NCBI RefSeq assembly: GCF_025837095.1
Contig: NZ_CP107551.1
Coordinates: 4,148,668-4,212,667, forward strand
DNA from: Rhodococcus sp. Z13
GTDB taxonomy: Bacteria > Actinomycetota > Actinomycetes > Mycobacteriales > Mycobacteriaceae
Length of the DNA: 64,000 nt
Direction of reading: 5' to 3'
A model generated the notes under the pieces. The model saw nothing but the letters and a program-made list of their open reading frames with translations, searched no databases and was not told where the DNA came from. Positions 43,083-51,730 of this stretch are shown piece by piece (positions within the stretch are counted from its first letter, which is position 1; the number at the start of each line of letters is the position of its first letter). Made by a program: the position numbers and the translations under genes.

Positions 43083-43610
43083 TCAGTTGCGTCCGCGCAC
43101 GTCGAACTGACTGCGGTCGGTGATGAGCTTGTTGAGCAGCATGACGAGGATCTGCTGTTCGGTGGGGGTGAGCACGTCCACCCAGGCGGCCTCGCGCTCG
43201 TTCTGCGCGCGGAACGCCTCGCGGATCTCCTTCTCCCCCGCCTCCGTCAGCGACAACTGCACCGAGCGGCCGTCGTGACTGACCGGGGTCTTCTCCAACA
43301 CACCCGACTCGACCAGCGGCTTCGCCAGGTTGGAGACCGCGGCGCGGCTCATCCCGGTCAGGCGGGCGGCCACGTTCGGCTCGATCGGGCCGGCGAGCCA
43401 GATGACGAACATGAGGCGGTAGGCGGACCACGACCGACCCCGCGGGCGGTGCACGGCGGCCTCGAGGTCGTAGGTGACGATGTCCGACGCGCGGTTGAGG
43501 GTCAGCAGGACCTCGGTCGCACCGCGGTTGTGCTCCCCGAATCGGGTGTTCAACCGTTCCTGCGCGAGTTCGACGAAGGACCAGTAGTCGAGGTCGCGGG
43601 GTTCGGACAT
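43083..43610 (-). CDS. MarR-family regulator of the homogentisate operon
   Basis: 175 residues. Winged helix at ~70-125: NVAARLTGMSRAAVSNLAKPLVESGVLEKTPV in fragments (MSRAAVSNLAKPL), wing SHDGRSVQLSLTEAG. ATG 43610 lies six bases after TACCGT, so the mRNA is probably leaderless. It is upstream of hmgA on the same strand, with the operator between them. Homogentisate or a pathway acid is the plausible ligand, by analogy with other MarR regulators of aromatic catabolism. Confidence 0.82.
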   Translation of the reverse strand: MSEPRDLDYWSFVELAQERLNTRFGEHNRGATEVLLTLNRASDIVTYDLEAAVHRPRGRSWSAYRLMFVIWLAGPIEPNVAARLTGMSRAAVSNLAKPLVESGVLEKTPVSHDGRSVQLSLTEAGEKEIREAFRAQNEREAAWVDVLTPTEQQILVMLLNKLITDRSQFDVRGRN

Positions 43611-43660
43611 GCGGTTACGGTACCGCACCACCGAGGTGATTCACATATTTACCATCAGGG

Positions 43661-44071
43661 TCAGAACAGCGGGTACACGAAGTGCCCCACCCCGCCGCCG
43701 GGCGCGGACGATCCCCCCAGGTTGGGCAGGTTCGCCGGCAGGCGCTGGAGCTCGTGCGGCCGCCCTTCGGAGTCGGCCTGCCAGCACTCCATCGTCACCC
43801 CGTGGAAGCTCGTGCACACGATCCGCGTGCTCGTGCCGAACGGCGAGGTCAGCCGGGGCCGGTCGACGAACGGATTCCAGTACTCGAGCCGGTCCGGCGT
43901 CAGCCAGACCGACGGATCCACGTCGGACACCGCGATCGGGCTGTCCGGTTGCTGGACGGGCCACTCGTCCTGGGCGGCCGCGACGCCCGCGCCCGTGAAG
44001 AGAAGACCGGCCGTGAGAGCGGCAACCGCTCCCCCGCGACGAATCCCCTGGTGTCGTCCGCCCGCCGTCAT
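43661..44071 (-). CDS. Small secreted protein of unknown function
   Basis: 136 residues. A twin-basic N terminus (RHQGIRRGG), hydrophobic stretch and AAAQ cleavage site make a signal peptide of ~34 residues. The mature part (~100 residues) is rich in Pro and Trp, with two cysteines (IVCTSFHGVTMECWQ) likely disulfide-bonded; such small proteins are common in mycobacteria and rhodococci. ATG 44071 with GGAGGG upstream. I cannot assign a function. Confidence 0.65.
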   Translation of the reverse strand: MTAGGRHQGIRRGGAVAALTAGLLFTGAGVAAAQDEWPVQQPDSPIAVSDVDPSVWLTPDRLEYWNPFVDRPRLTSPFGTSTRIVCTSFHGVTMECWQADSEGRPHELQRLPANLPNLGGSSAPGGGVGHFVYPLF

Positions 44072-44142
44072 CGCTGCCCTCCGTCCGCCGTCCTGTCCTC
44101 GGGGACATGGAACCACGGAAAGCGGTGCCGAATGCGCGAAAA

Positions 44143-44182
44143 GCCGGAATCGTCGGCCCCGGACGGCACCGACGATTCCGGC
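44143..44182. terminator. Hairpin terminator of the MHS transporter operon
   Basis: GCCGGAATCGTCGG pairs exactly with CCGACGATTCCGGC (14-bp arms, 12-base loop) just after the MHS gene on the minus strand. Confidence 0.75.
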
Positions 44183-44199
44183 ATCAGCATGCGTGGCTG

Positions 44200-45531
44200 C
44201 TAGTCCGTGCGCAGCTCGATCCCCTTGGTCTCCTTCACGAAGAAGACCGCACCGAGGGTGAGCAGGGCACAGAAGACGAAGTACCCGGCCGGGGCCAGCG
44301 AATTCCCCGTCACGTCGATCAGCCAGGTGGCGATGAACGGCGCCGTGCCGCCGAGGCACATGTTGGTGACGTTGTTGCCGAGGGCGATACCGCTGTACCG
44401 CACCGAGGCCTTGAGCATCTCGACGTAGGTGACGAACGAGGCACCGTTGACCACCGACACGCAGATGAACAGCACCGCCTGGCCGAGGATCGCCTGCCAG
44501 GCCGACCCGCCGGACATCAGCACGAACATCGGGACGCCGAGCACCGCGGCGGCCACGCTACCGGCGAACAGCACCGGCTGGCGCCCGTACTTGTCGGCCA
44601 TGTAACCGGAGATCGGCAGGGTGATCACACCGAGCACGAGCGCGATGCAGGTCGACAGGAAGGCGACGGACGAGGACAGGCCACCGGTGGTCTGCAGGTA
44701 GGTCGCCGCGTACACCGAGGCGATGTAGTAGCCACCGATGATGAGCGCGCCGAGGAAGATGATCTTCACGACGCTGCCGCCCGAGGTCTTCAGCAGCTCG
44801 GCGACGGGCAGCGACTTCGTCTCACCCTTCTCGCTGAGCTCCTGGAACTGCGGGGTGTCCTCGAGGTGGTTCCGGATCCAGATGCCGACCACACCGATGA
44901 CGAGGCTGAGCAGGAACGGGACGCGCCACGCCCACGCGAGGATCTGCTCTTCGGAGAAGACGGACGTGATGCCGAGCGCCACGAGCGAGGCCACCAGCGA
45001 GCCCAGGTAGGTGCCCCAGTTGACCATCGACGTCTGGGTGGCACGCCAGCGGGCCGGTGCGGACTCCGAGACGAAGGCGTTGGCGCCACCGAGCTCACCG
45101 CCGGCCGCGAAGCCCTGCAGGCAGCGGGCGAGCACGAGCAGGACGGTCGCCCACACGCCCATGGTGGCGTAGGTCGGCATCAGGCCCATGGCCGCCGTGG
45201 CCACGACCATCAGCAGAATCGTCCACGACAGGGCGTTCTTGCGGCCGTACTTGTCACCGATGTGCCCGAAGAAGATGCCGCCGGGCACGCGGAGGAAGAA
45301 CGCGACGGCGAACGCCGCGAACGTGCCGAGCAGGGCGGCGGTGTCGTCCGAGGAGACGAAGAAGAGGGTGGCCACCATCGTGGCCATGTAGCCGTAGATA
45401 CCGAAGTCGTAGTACTCCACGATGGTGCCGACGACGGCGGCACGGATGACCTTGGCCGTGGACTGCTTCGGCTGAGGAGCACCGTCCTGGGACGGAGTCG
45501 CAGCGGGGGAAACCGCGTCCGATCCGAGCAT
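44200..45531 (-). CDS. MHS-family MFS transporter (metabolite:H+ symporter)
   Basis: 443 residues with about 12 membrane segments. MHS signatures: GTIVEYYDFGIYGYMAT (~35-51), GHIGDKYGRKNAL motif A (~88-100), and RCLQGFAAGGELGGA (~140). Relatives carry organic acids such as shikimate, 2-oxoglutarate or benzoates into the cell. ATG 45531 has AAAGGA upstream. It is the last gene of an operon with a flavoprotein and two SDRs, so it likely imports their substrate. Confidence 0.86.
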   Translation of the reverse strand: MLGSDAVSPAATPSQDGAPQPKQSTAKVIRAAVVGTIVEYYDFGIYGYMATMVATLFFVSSDDTAALLGTFAAFAVAFFLRVPGGIFFGHIGDKYGRKNALSWTILLMVVATAAMGLMPTYATMGVWATVLLVLARCLQGFAAGGELGGANAFVSESAPARWRATQTSMVNWGTYLGSLVASLVALGITSVFSEEQILAWAWRVPFLLSLVIGVVGIWIRNHLEDTPQFQELSEKGETKSLPVAELLKTSGGSVVKIIFLGALIIGGYYIASVYAATYLQTTGGLSSSVAFLSTCIALVLGVITLPISGYMADKYGRQPVLFAGSVAAAVLGVPMFVLMSGGSAWQAILGQAVLFICVSVVNGASFVTYVEMLKASVRYSGIALGNNVTNMCLGGTAPFIATWLIDVTGNSLAPAGYFVFCALLTLGAVFFVKETKGIELRTD

Positions 45532-45565
45532 GTTCGTGTCCTTTTCGAGTATGGGGGGAGGGGAG

Positions 45566-47026
45566 TCACACACCGGCAACGCCGAGTTCGGCATGCGAAC
45601 CGGCTCCGGATACGGCCGCTCGTGCCGCGTTGCGGCCTGCGATGCGGCCCATGGTCAGGGCGTTGGCGACGGCGTTCCCGCCACCGACGTAGCGGAGGCC
45701 GAGGATACCGGCGCCCGCTTCCCCGGCCGCGTACAGGCCGGGCACGACGTTCCCGGTGGTGTCGAGAACCTCTGCGTTCTGGTTGATCTCGAGGCCCGCG
45801 TGCGTGCACACCAGTTCGGCGGGCAGCATACGGGCGGCGTAGAAGGGGCCCTCACCGATGGGGTCGGGATTCGAGGTCGAGCCCTTGTTCGCCAGGGTGC
45901 GGTGCCGCAGGAAGTCCTCGTCGACACCGTTGGGCAGCTGGGTGTTCCACCGATCGACGGTGGCGACCAGCGCCTCGGCCGGCACACCCATGAGATCGGC
46001 GAGCTCGGGCAGGCTGTCGGCGCGCAGGGTCCGCCCGGCGTCGGCCTCGGCCGCGATGCGGTCGGCGTCCCAGTCGGTGTAGCCGGCCGGCAGTCCGGTG
46101 CGCGCCTTCTCGTCGAAGACCGCCCACACGGTTCCGCCCTGCTGGTCGATGAGCCCGCCGGAGACGGCGTACGAGGAGTCCTCGTCCATGAAGCGGCGTC
46201 CGGACGAGTTGACGTACACCCGCGACTTCGGCGGGAAGCCCGCCTGCCAGTGGTGGTAGCGCTGGAAGTAGGCGGTGGGCATGGTCAGACCCCAGCCCTC
46301 GCCCACGATCGACGAGCCCACCTGCTCGCCGAAACCGAAGTGGTCACCCCGGCTTCCGGGTGCCGCGACGACGAACAGCGACTCGCCGGCCCGCAGCGGG
46401 TAGGGATAGTACTGCTCGAGCAGTTCCGGGTTCTGGGCGAAACCACCGGAGGCGACGACGACGGCGTGCGCACGCACCTCGATGTCGTCGGCGACGACAC
46501 CCACGACCCGGCCGTCCTCGACGAGCAGGCTCTGCACGCGCGTGCCGAGCACCGCCTCGACCCCGTGGGCGCGGCGCGCCCGGTCGAGGGTCTGGACGAG
46601 TCCGTAACCCTGGTCCTTCGGCACGTGTCCGCGCCACACGTCCTCGACGCCCGCCTGGCACAGGCCGGGCATGTGGGCGTTCGACGACTCGCGGGCCGGG
46701 ATCTCCACGCCGAGCCCGAGGAGCCATTCCAGTGTGGGACCGGCGTTCTCGCAGAACGCGCGGACCAGGCCGGGCTTGAGCACCCAGTGGTTCAGGTCCA
46801 TGTAGTGCTGGAAGAACTTCTCGGCGGAGTCCTCGATGCCGAGTCCCCGCTGCACGCTGGTGCCCGCCGCGGTGAACAACCCCGCCGACAGCTGGGTGGA
46901 GCCGCCGAGTTCCGTCTCGGCCTCGAACAGCAGCACGCTCGCGCCTGCTTCCGCTGCCGAGACCGCGGCGGCGAGGCCGGCTCCGCCGCCGCCGATCACC
47001 ACGACGTCGATGATGTCGTCGCTCAT
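45566..47026 (-). CDS. FAD-dependent dehydrogenase (KSTD/fumarate reductase flavoprotein type)
   Basis: 486 residues. FAD-binding_2 fold: [30 protein letters not shown] (motif [10 protein letters not shown]) at ~8-35, [12 protein letters not shown], and the C-terminal [27 protein letters not shown]. This is the 3-ketosteroid Delta1-dehydrogenase/fumarate reductase superfamily; it probably desaturates a cyclic ketone or acid. ATG overlaps the SDR stop (ATGA). The residue set does not let me call a true KstD. Confidence 0.82.
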   Translation of the reverse strand: MSDDIIDVVVIGGGGAGLAAAVSAAEAGASVLLFEAETELGGSTQLSAGLFTAAGTSVQRGLGIEDSAEKFFQHYMDLNHWVLKPGLVRAFCENAGPTLEWLLGLGVEIPARESSNAHMPGLCQAGVEDVWRGHVPKDQGYGLVQTLDRARRAHGVEAVLGTRVQSLLVEDGRVVGVVADDIEVRAHAVVVASGGFAQNPELLEQYYPYPLRAGESLFVVAAPGSRGDHFGFGEQVGSSIVGEGWGLTMPTAYFQRYHHWQAGFPPKSRVYVNSSGRRFMDEDSSYAVSGGLIDQQGGTVWAVFDEKARTGLPAGYTDWDADRIAAEADAGRTLRADSLPELADLMGVPAEALVATVDRWNTQLPNGVDEDFLRHRTLANKGSTSNPDPIGEGPFYAARMLPAELVCTHAGLEINQNAEVLDTTGNVVPGLYAAGEAGAGILGLRYVGGGNAVANALTMGRIAGRNAARAAVSGAGSHAELGVAGV

Positions 47027-47832
47027 GACAGTCGATCTCCTGTCTCCGCGATGATGCGGTGGTAAAGGCCGTTGGAGGTCATGCCGCCGTCGACGGTCAC
47101 CTCGCTGCCGGTCATGTAGGTCGAACGGTCCGACAGCAGGAACAGCACGGCGTCGGTGATCTCGTCGACGGTCGCCATCCGACCGGTGGGCACGCTGTCC
47201 AGCGCGGCCGCGACGAAGGCGTCGGCACCGCCGAGCAGCGCGGTCCCGACCAGACCCGGATGCACCGAGTTGACGCGGATCCCCCACTGCGCGAAGTTGC
47301 CTGCCGCCGACTTGGACAGGCCGCGAAGACCCCACTTGCTCGACGAGTAGGCCGGCGAGAAGTAGCCGATCCGTCCGGAGATCGACGAGATGTTCACGAT
47401 CGATCCCCCGCCGCTGTCGCGCATGAGGGGTGCGACGGCCTTCATGCCGTAGAACGGCCCGAAGAGGTTGATGCGCATGGTCTTCTCCCAGACGTCGTCC
47501 GGGGTGTCCATGAACTCGAGGCGGCGGGAGATTCCCGCGTTGTTGACCAGACCGCCGAGTTCCCCGCGCTGGGAGCGGATCTCGTCGACGACCCGTTCCC
47601 ACGCCTTCGGGTCGGCGACGTCCAGCGTGTGCGCCGAGGCCGAACCGCCCGTTGCGGTGATCTCGTCGGCGAGACCGGAGACGTCGGCGACGTCGGCGAG
47701 GCACACGTGGACGCCGCGCGCCGCGAGGGCGCGGGAGTGGTTGGCTCCCATGCCCGCTGCGGCACCCGTGACAAGGACGACGGAGGGGTACGTCACGGAT
47801 TCCTCGGCACGGGAGACACCACGATCAGACAT
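47023..47832 (-). CDS. Short-chain dehydrogenase/reductase 1
   Basis: 269 residues, classical [11 protein letters not shown] (~18-25) binds NAD(P), NNAG (~95), and catalytic Ser (NISSISG), Tyr and Lys (YSSSK, ~163-167) are present. Its ATG lies 8 bases inside the end of the preceding SDR gene. It is co-transcribed with the flavoprotein and probably oxidises a hydroxyl on the same ring substrate. Confidence 0.85.
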   Translation of the reverse strand: MSDRGVSRAEESVTYPSVVLVTGAAAGMGANHSRALAARGVHVCLADVADVSGLADEITATGGSASAHTLDVADPKAWERVVDEIRSQRGELGGLVNNAGISRRLEFMDTPDDVWEKTMRINLFGPFYGMKAVAPLMRDSGGGSIVNISSISGRIGYFSPAYSSSKWGLRGLSKSAAGNFAQWGIRVNSVHPGLVGTALLGGADAFVAAALDSVPTGRMATVDEITDAVLFLLSDRSTYMTGSEVTVDGGMTSNGLYHRIIAETGDRLS

Positions 47833-48655
47833 GACGCGATCCGCCGTCGACGGCGATGGAGTGGCCGGTGACGTAGCGGGCGCTGTCGGAGAGCAGGAAC
47901 AGCAGCGGGCCGAAGACCTCCTCCGGTGCACCGAGGCGGTGCAGGGGCACGACGTCGAGCGCGTGCTGCAGCGCGGCAGGATCCTCCTGGACCCAGCGGG
48001 TCATCTCGGTGTCGATGTAACCGGGAGCGATCGAGTTGACGCGGATCCCCTTGTCGCCGAACTCCACTGCGAGCGACTCGGTGAGGTGGGCGACGGCCGC
48101 CTTCGACGCGCAGTAGGCGCCGCGTCCCTTGCGCACACGCAGCGCGGACACCGAGGACATGTTCACGATCGCGCTGCCCGGCTCCATGTGGCGCGCGGCC
48201 GCCTGCGAACCGAACAGCACGCCTTCGACGTTCACGTCCAGGGTCGCGGAGATCTGTTCCTTCGAGATCTCCTCGGCGAGCGCGAACGGGAAGATGCCGG
48301 CGTTGTTGATCCAGAAGTCGATGCGGCCGAACTCCTGCAGCGCCACCTGAGCGAGGGCCTCGTGGTCGGCGGGATCGGTCACGTCGATGCGGGCGCCGAC
48401 CACGGTGCCCGGCGTCTCGACGAGCGCCTCGTCGGCCAGGGCGGCGTTGATCTGCTCCGCGGTCTCCTTCATCTGCACGTCGTTGATGTCGCCGCCGACG
48501 ACGTGGACACCGCGGGCCGCGAGGCCGCGGGCGAACTGGGCGCCCATGCCGCGGGCGGCACCGGTGACGACGGCGACCTTGCCGGCCATCTCGGGGTAGA
48601 GCGCTTCGATGCGGGTGGTGACGGTGCGTCCCGGGTTCTGGGCATCCGTGGTCAT
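47825..48655 (-). CDS. Short-chain dehydrogenase/reductase 2
   Basis: 276 residues, classical SDR with [10 protein letters not shown] (~31-40), INNAG (~114), and Ser/Tyr/Lys in NMSSVSA and YCASK (~178-182). The ATG has GGAGG eight bases upstream. It is less than 45% similar by eye to the neighbouring SDR but uses the same fold; two SDRs in one operon suggest two alcohol/ketone steps. Confidence 0.85.
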   Translation of the reverse strand: MTTDAQNPGRTVTTRIEALYPEMAGKVAVVTGAARGMGAQFARGLAARGVHVVGGDINDVQMKETAEQINAALADEALVETPGTVVGARIDVTDPADHEALAQVALQEFGRIDFWINNAGIFPFALAEEISKEQISATLDVNVEGVLFGSQAAARHMEPGSAIVNMSSVSALRVRKGRGAYCASKAAVAHLTESLAVEFGDKGIRVNSIAPGYIDTEMTRWVQEDPAALQHALDVVPLHRLGAPEEVFGPLLFLLSDSARYVTGHSIAVDGGSRHV

Positions 48656-48743
48656 TGCGGGGTCCTCCGAAAGTGTGATGGGGGTGCGGGGAAGGTCTGG
48701 GGGCTCGGTGCCCGGAGCCCGGGATCGGGCACCGGGGCGCCGG

Positions 48744-49175
48744 TCAGGCGTCGTCGCGGGTGACGGAACGGCGGGCGATGCGCCACGCGCCGTCGTGCCG
48801 GACGACGAGGTCGTCGAGGGTGGTGAACCGGACGAGGCGGGATTCGCCGCCGCGCGCCGTGGCCACGATCTGGAGGTAGGCCCGCACGCGGAGGGTGTCG
48901 TCGCCGGCGGGTTCGACCGCGACGTTCGTGACGACGTGCCGGTGCACCTCGCCGGCGGCATGCGCTCCGGCACGGAATCGCTCGGCGAACGCCTCGAGGT
49001 CGTCGTGCCCGGTCACCGGCGCCGGGTAGGTGGGCGAGCAGAACTCGCCGTCGGGCGTGAAGGTCTCGGCCCACGCCCGCGCCGACCCATCGTCGATGAG
49101 ATGGCTCTGCAGGCCGTAGAGCTGGTGGATCTGCACCAGCGTGCCCGCGTCCACGCCCTCGTCGATTCGTGTCAT
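48744..49175 (-). CDS. SnoaL/NTF2-like protein
   Basis: 143 residues of the cone-shaped NTF2-like fold: LVQIHQLYGLQSHLIDDG, WAETFTPDGEFCSP, and VEPAGDDTLRVRAYLQIVA. Members are isomerases, hydratases or dehydratases, or non-catalytic. As first gene of the SDR/flavoprotein operon it may isomerise a cyclic enone (ketosteroid-isomerase-like). No ribosome site is clear at ATG 49175. Confidence 0.78.
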   Translation of the reverse strand: MTRIDEGVDAGTLVQIHQLYGLQSHLIDDGSARAWAETFTPDGEFCSPTYPAPVTGHDDLEAFAERFRAGAHAAGEVHRHVVTNVAVEPAGDDTLRVRAYLQIVATARGGESRLVRFTTLDDLVVRHDGAWRIARRSVTRDDA

Positions 49176-49200
49176 GTCGTTCGGAACCCAATCCTGATGT

Positions 49201-49253
49201 GTGCGATAATCGCACTCACTGTGCGATTAACGAAAACTGTAGGTGTTACAGTT
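49201..49253. promoter_or_regulatory. Operator cluster between SnoaL operon and IclR gene
   Basis: Three elements lie in one 53-base stretch: the exact palindrome GTGCGATAATCGCAC (49201-49215), a repeat of its half GTGCGATTAACG (49221-49232), and AACTGTA...TACAGTT (49235-49253; exact 7-bp arms, 5-base gap). The divergent IclR protein is the likely binder. Confidence 0.6.
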
Positions 49254-49282
49254 CACAGGCGTCAAGAGAGGTAACGGGGGCC

Positions 49283-50017
49283 ATGACCGAAACACGGGAA
49301 CGACCTGCACATTCGAGACATCTCGACCTGCCGAGGATCGAAGTGGACTCGGGGATGTCCAAGACCCTGCACAACGGTCTGGAGATCCTCGAACTGCTGG
49401 CGCAGTACCCCCACGGCCTGTCCCTCAGCGAGATCTCCGACGCCCTCGGTCTGCACCGCACCGTCGCCCACCGCCTCGTCCGCACGCTCGAGGCCCACCG
49501 GCTGTGCCGGCGCGACGACCACAAACGCATCTCCCTCGGCACCGGACTGGTGACCCTCGCCGAATCCGTCGAACAGGACCTGCGCACCCTCGCGCGACCG
49601 GTCCTCGAGGAACTCGCCGACGCGGTGGAGGCGACCGCCCACCTCGTGGTGCGGGAGTCCGCGGACACCGTGCGCGCGATGATGGTGATCGAGCCGCGGC
49701 ACTCCGACGTGCACATCGCCTTCCGTCCCGGCCAGGTCCACCCCCTCGACCGTGGTTCGGCCGGACTGGCCATCCTCGCGTCGATGCCCCCTCGACCCGA
49801 GGAGCGTCCCGAGGTCCAGCGCGCCCGCACCCGCGGCTACGCGGTGTCCACCGGGGAGGTCGTCTCCACCACCATCGGTATCTCCGCCGCCGTTCCGTAC
49901 CGGCCCGGCGGGACCCAGGCCGCGGTGGGTGTCTCCGTCTTCGACGCCAGCGACGAGGAACGGGTCGGCGCGGCCGTCCTGGCAGCGGCCGGTCGGCTGG
50001 CGGAACTGCTGGGCTGA
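49283..50017 (+). CDS. IclR-family regulator of the SDR/flavoprotein operon
   Basis: 244 residues. Winged helix LSLSEISDALGLHRTVAHRLVRTLEAH in fragments (LGLHRTVAHRLV) at ~45-85, then a shortened effector domain. ATG 49283 is preceded by a GGGGG run rather than AGGAGG. It is divergent from the five-gene operon, with an operator cluster between. Effector unknown. Confidence 0.82.
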   Translation: MTETRERPAHSRHLDLPRIEVDSGMSKTLHNGLEILELLAQYPHGLSLSEISDALGLHRTVAHRLVRTLEAHRLCRRDDHKRISLGTGLVTLAESVEQDLRTLARPVLEELADAVEATAHLVVRESADTVRAMMVIEPRHSDVHIAFRPGQVHPLDRGSAGLAILASMPPRPEERPEVQRARTRGYAVSTGEVVSTTIGISAAVPYRPGGTQAAVGVSVFDASDEERVGAAVLAAAGRLAELLG

Positions 50018-50119
50018 CGGTCACCCGGCGCGGCGACGGCCGAGAATCCCGTCACATCGGGGCGTGCTGTCGCGCACTCGACCCCCTCGATCCGCTCACG
50101 GGTGTGCACAATCGATCGA

Positions 50120-51556
50120 GTGAGTTCTACCGAGACGTCTGCCGGATCCCGTCACCGCACAGTGCGCACCCTGCGCCTGTGGCTGGCACCCTTCCTCGTC
50201 GTCGTGGCCGTGATGGGTACGCTGGCGTACTTCTATCTCGGCGCCATGCTCGACCCCAACGGGAACCTGCGGGAGTTCCCGATGGCCATCGTCAACCAGG
50301 ACACCGGCGACGTCATGCCCGGTTCCGACGAACCGAAGAACCTCGGTGCCCAGATCACCCAGGGCATCCTCGACGGCATCGACCCCGAGCGCATCGACAT
50401 GCAGCCGATGGGCATCGCGGCGGCCAACGGTGGACTCGACAACGGCACCCTCTACGGGGCGATCGTCATCCCCAGCGACTTCACCAAACGGGTGTCGATC
50501 CTCGCGCAGGCCTCGGTGATCCCCGGCGACATCGAGAAGCCGATCATCACCCTGTACACCAACCCCCGCCTGGGTGCGTACGCCAAGGGCATCGTGACCA
50601 CCATCGGCGACCAGGCGCTGGGCACGGTGAACAGGTCCGTCGGTGAGGAACTCACCCGGACGGTCACCGAGACCCTCGCCGAGACCGCACCCGACCTGCA
50701 GCTGTCCGGTGCGAGCAGCCTGACCCTGGAACAACCGATCAACGTCCTCACGGTCGAGCACCGGCCGCTTCCCGACGTGACCGGCTCCGGCCTCGCCGCC
50801 TTCTTCTACACCCTGCTGCTGATCCTCGCGGGCTTCACCGGCTCCACGATCATCAACGCTCTCGTCGACAGCCGCCTCGGGTTCGTCCCCACCGAGTACG
50901 GCCCGTTCTTCATCACGCAGAAGACCACCCGCATGTCGCGGCTACAGGTGCTGGTGATCAAGTGGGGCATCACGGTGATCATGTCCCTGGCCGTGTCCGG
51001 GCTGTACCTGTGGGTCGCCACCGCGCTGGGGATGCCGGCGCCGCGCGCACTGCTGCTCTGGGAGTACGGTGCGCTCGCCATCGCCGCAGTGGGCATCTCC
51101 TCGCTGTCGGTCATGTCGATCTTCGGCACCGCCGGTCTGCTGGTGAACCTGCTGGTGTTCATCGTGCTCGGCCTCCCCTCCTCCGGTGGCACGATCCCGA
51201 TCGAGGCGTCGCCCGGACTGTTCGAGTGGCTGGCGGGCTTCGAGCCGATGCACCAGATCTACCTCGCCGTGCGGGCCATCCTCTACTTCGACGGCCGCCC
51301 CGACGCCGGGCTCACCCACGGGGTCGCCATGACCCTGGCAGGGCTGCTCCTGGGTCTGCTCGCCGGTGTGATCGTGACGTGGATCTACGACCGGGTCGGC
51401 TTCCACCGCACCCCGGACGCGCCGGTGCGCCTGAAGTGGCGGAAGGCCGCCACCGCCGTCGTCGCCGCGCCGGCCGAGACCGGCGCCGGAGACACCCCCG
51501 ATACCGGGGAGACCACCGACGAGAAGACCGGCGAGAAGACGGTCCGAGAAGGGTGA
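50120..51556 (+). CDS. Membrane protein, YhgE/Pip (DUF3533)-like
   Basis: 478 residues. One N-terminal membrane helix (~22-42, LWLAPFLVVVAVMGTLAYFY), a large extracytoplasmic domain (~45-220, starting MLDPNGNLREFPMAIVNQDTG), then about six membrane helices (~225-440), the layout of YhgE/Pip and ABC-2 type membrane proteins without an ATPase. The last ~50 residues are charged and repetitive (TGEKT). Related proteins act in secretion of lipids or as phage receptors; function here is unknown. GTG 50120 lies 7 bases after CACAAT. Confidence 0.75.
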   Translation: MSSTETSAGSRHRTVRTLRLWLAPFLVVVAVMGTLAYFYLGAMLDPNGNLREFPMAIVNQDTGDVMPGSDEPKNLGAQITQGILDGIDPERIDMQPMGIAAANGGLDNGTLYGAIVIPSDFTKRVSILAQASVIPGDIEKPIITLYTNPRLGAYAKGIVTTIGDQALGTVNRSVGEELTRTVTETLAETAPDLQLSGASSLTLEQPINVLTVEHRPLPDVTGSGLAAFFYTLLLILAGFTGSTIINALVDSRLGFVPTEYGPFFITQKTTRMSRLQVLVIKWGITVIMSLAVSGLYLWVATALGMPAPRALLLWEYGALAIAAVGISSLSVMSIFGTAGLLVNLLVFIVLGLPSSGGTIPIEASPGLFEWLAGFEPMHQIYLAVRAILYFDGRPDAGLTHGVAMTLAGLLLGLLAGVIVTWIYDRVGFHRTPDAPVRLKWRKAATAVVAAPAETGAGDTPDTGETTDEKTGEKTVREG

Positions 51557-51596
51557 GGGATCCCGCCGCACGTCGGGGGAAGCGGCGGGATCCCTC
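51555..51596. terminator. Hairpin terminator
   Basis: GAGGGATCCCGCCGC and its exact complement (15-bp arms, 12-base loop) overlap the stop codon of the membrane protein gene. Confidence 0.75.
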
Positions 51597-51730
51597 ACCG
51601 CTCACGGTAGTGCCGCCGCCGGTGCGTTTCCCACGGAAACCGGGTGAATTCGCGGGGTGAAGCCGGGGTGATCGACCCCCACGAGGCGACCGCGCGTGGC
51701 CTTGTCGGCGCCACGGAGGAGACTGTTGCG

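Noticed and set aside
45566-47026. True 3-ketosteroid Delta1-dehydrogenase (kstD)
   Set aside because: The fold and FAD motifs fit the superfamily, but I cannot confirm the KstD catalytic tyrosines and no steroid ring-cleavage genes are nearby.
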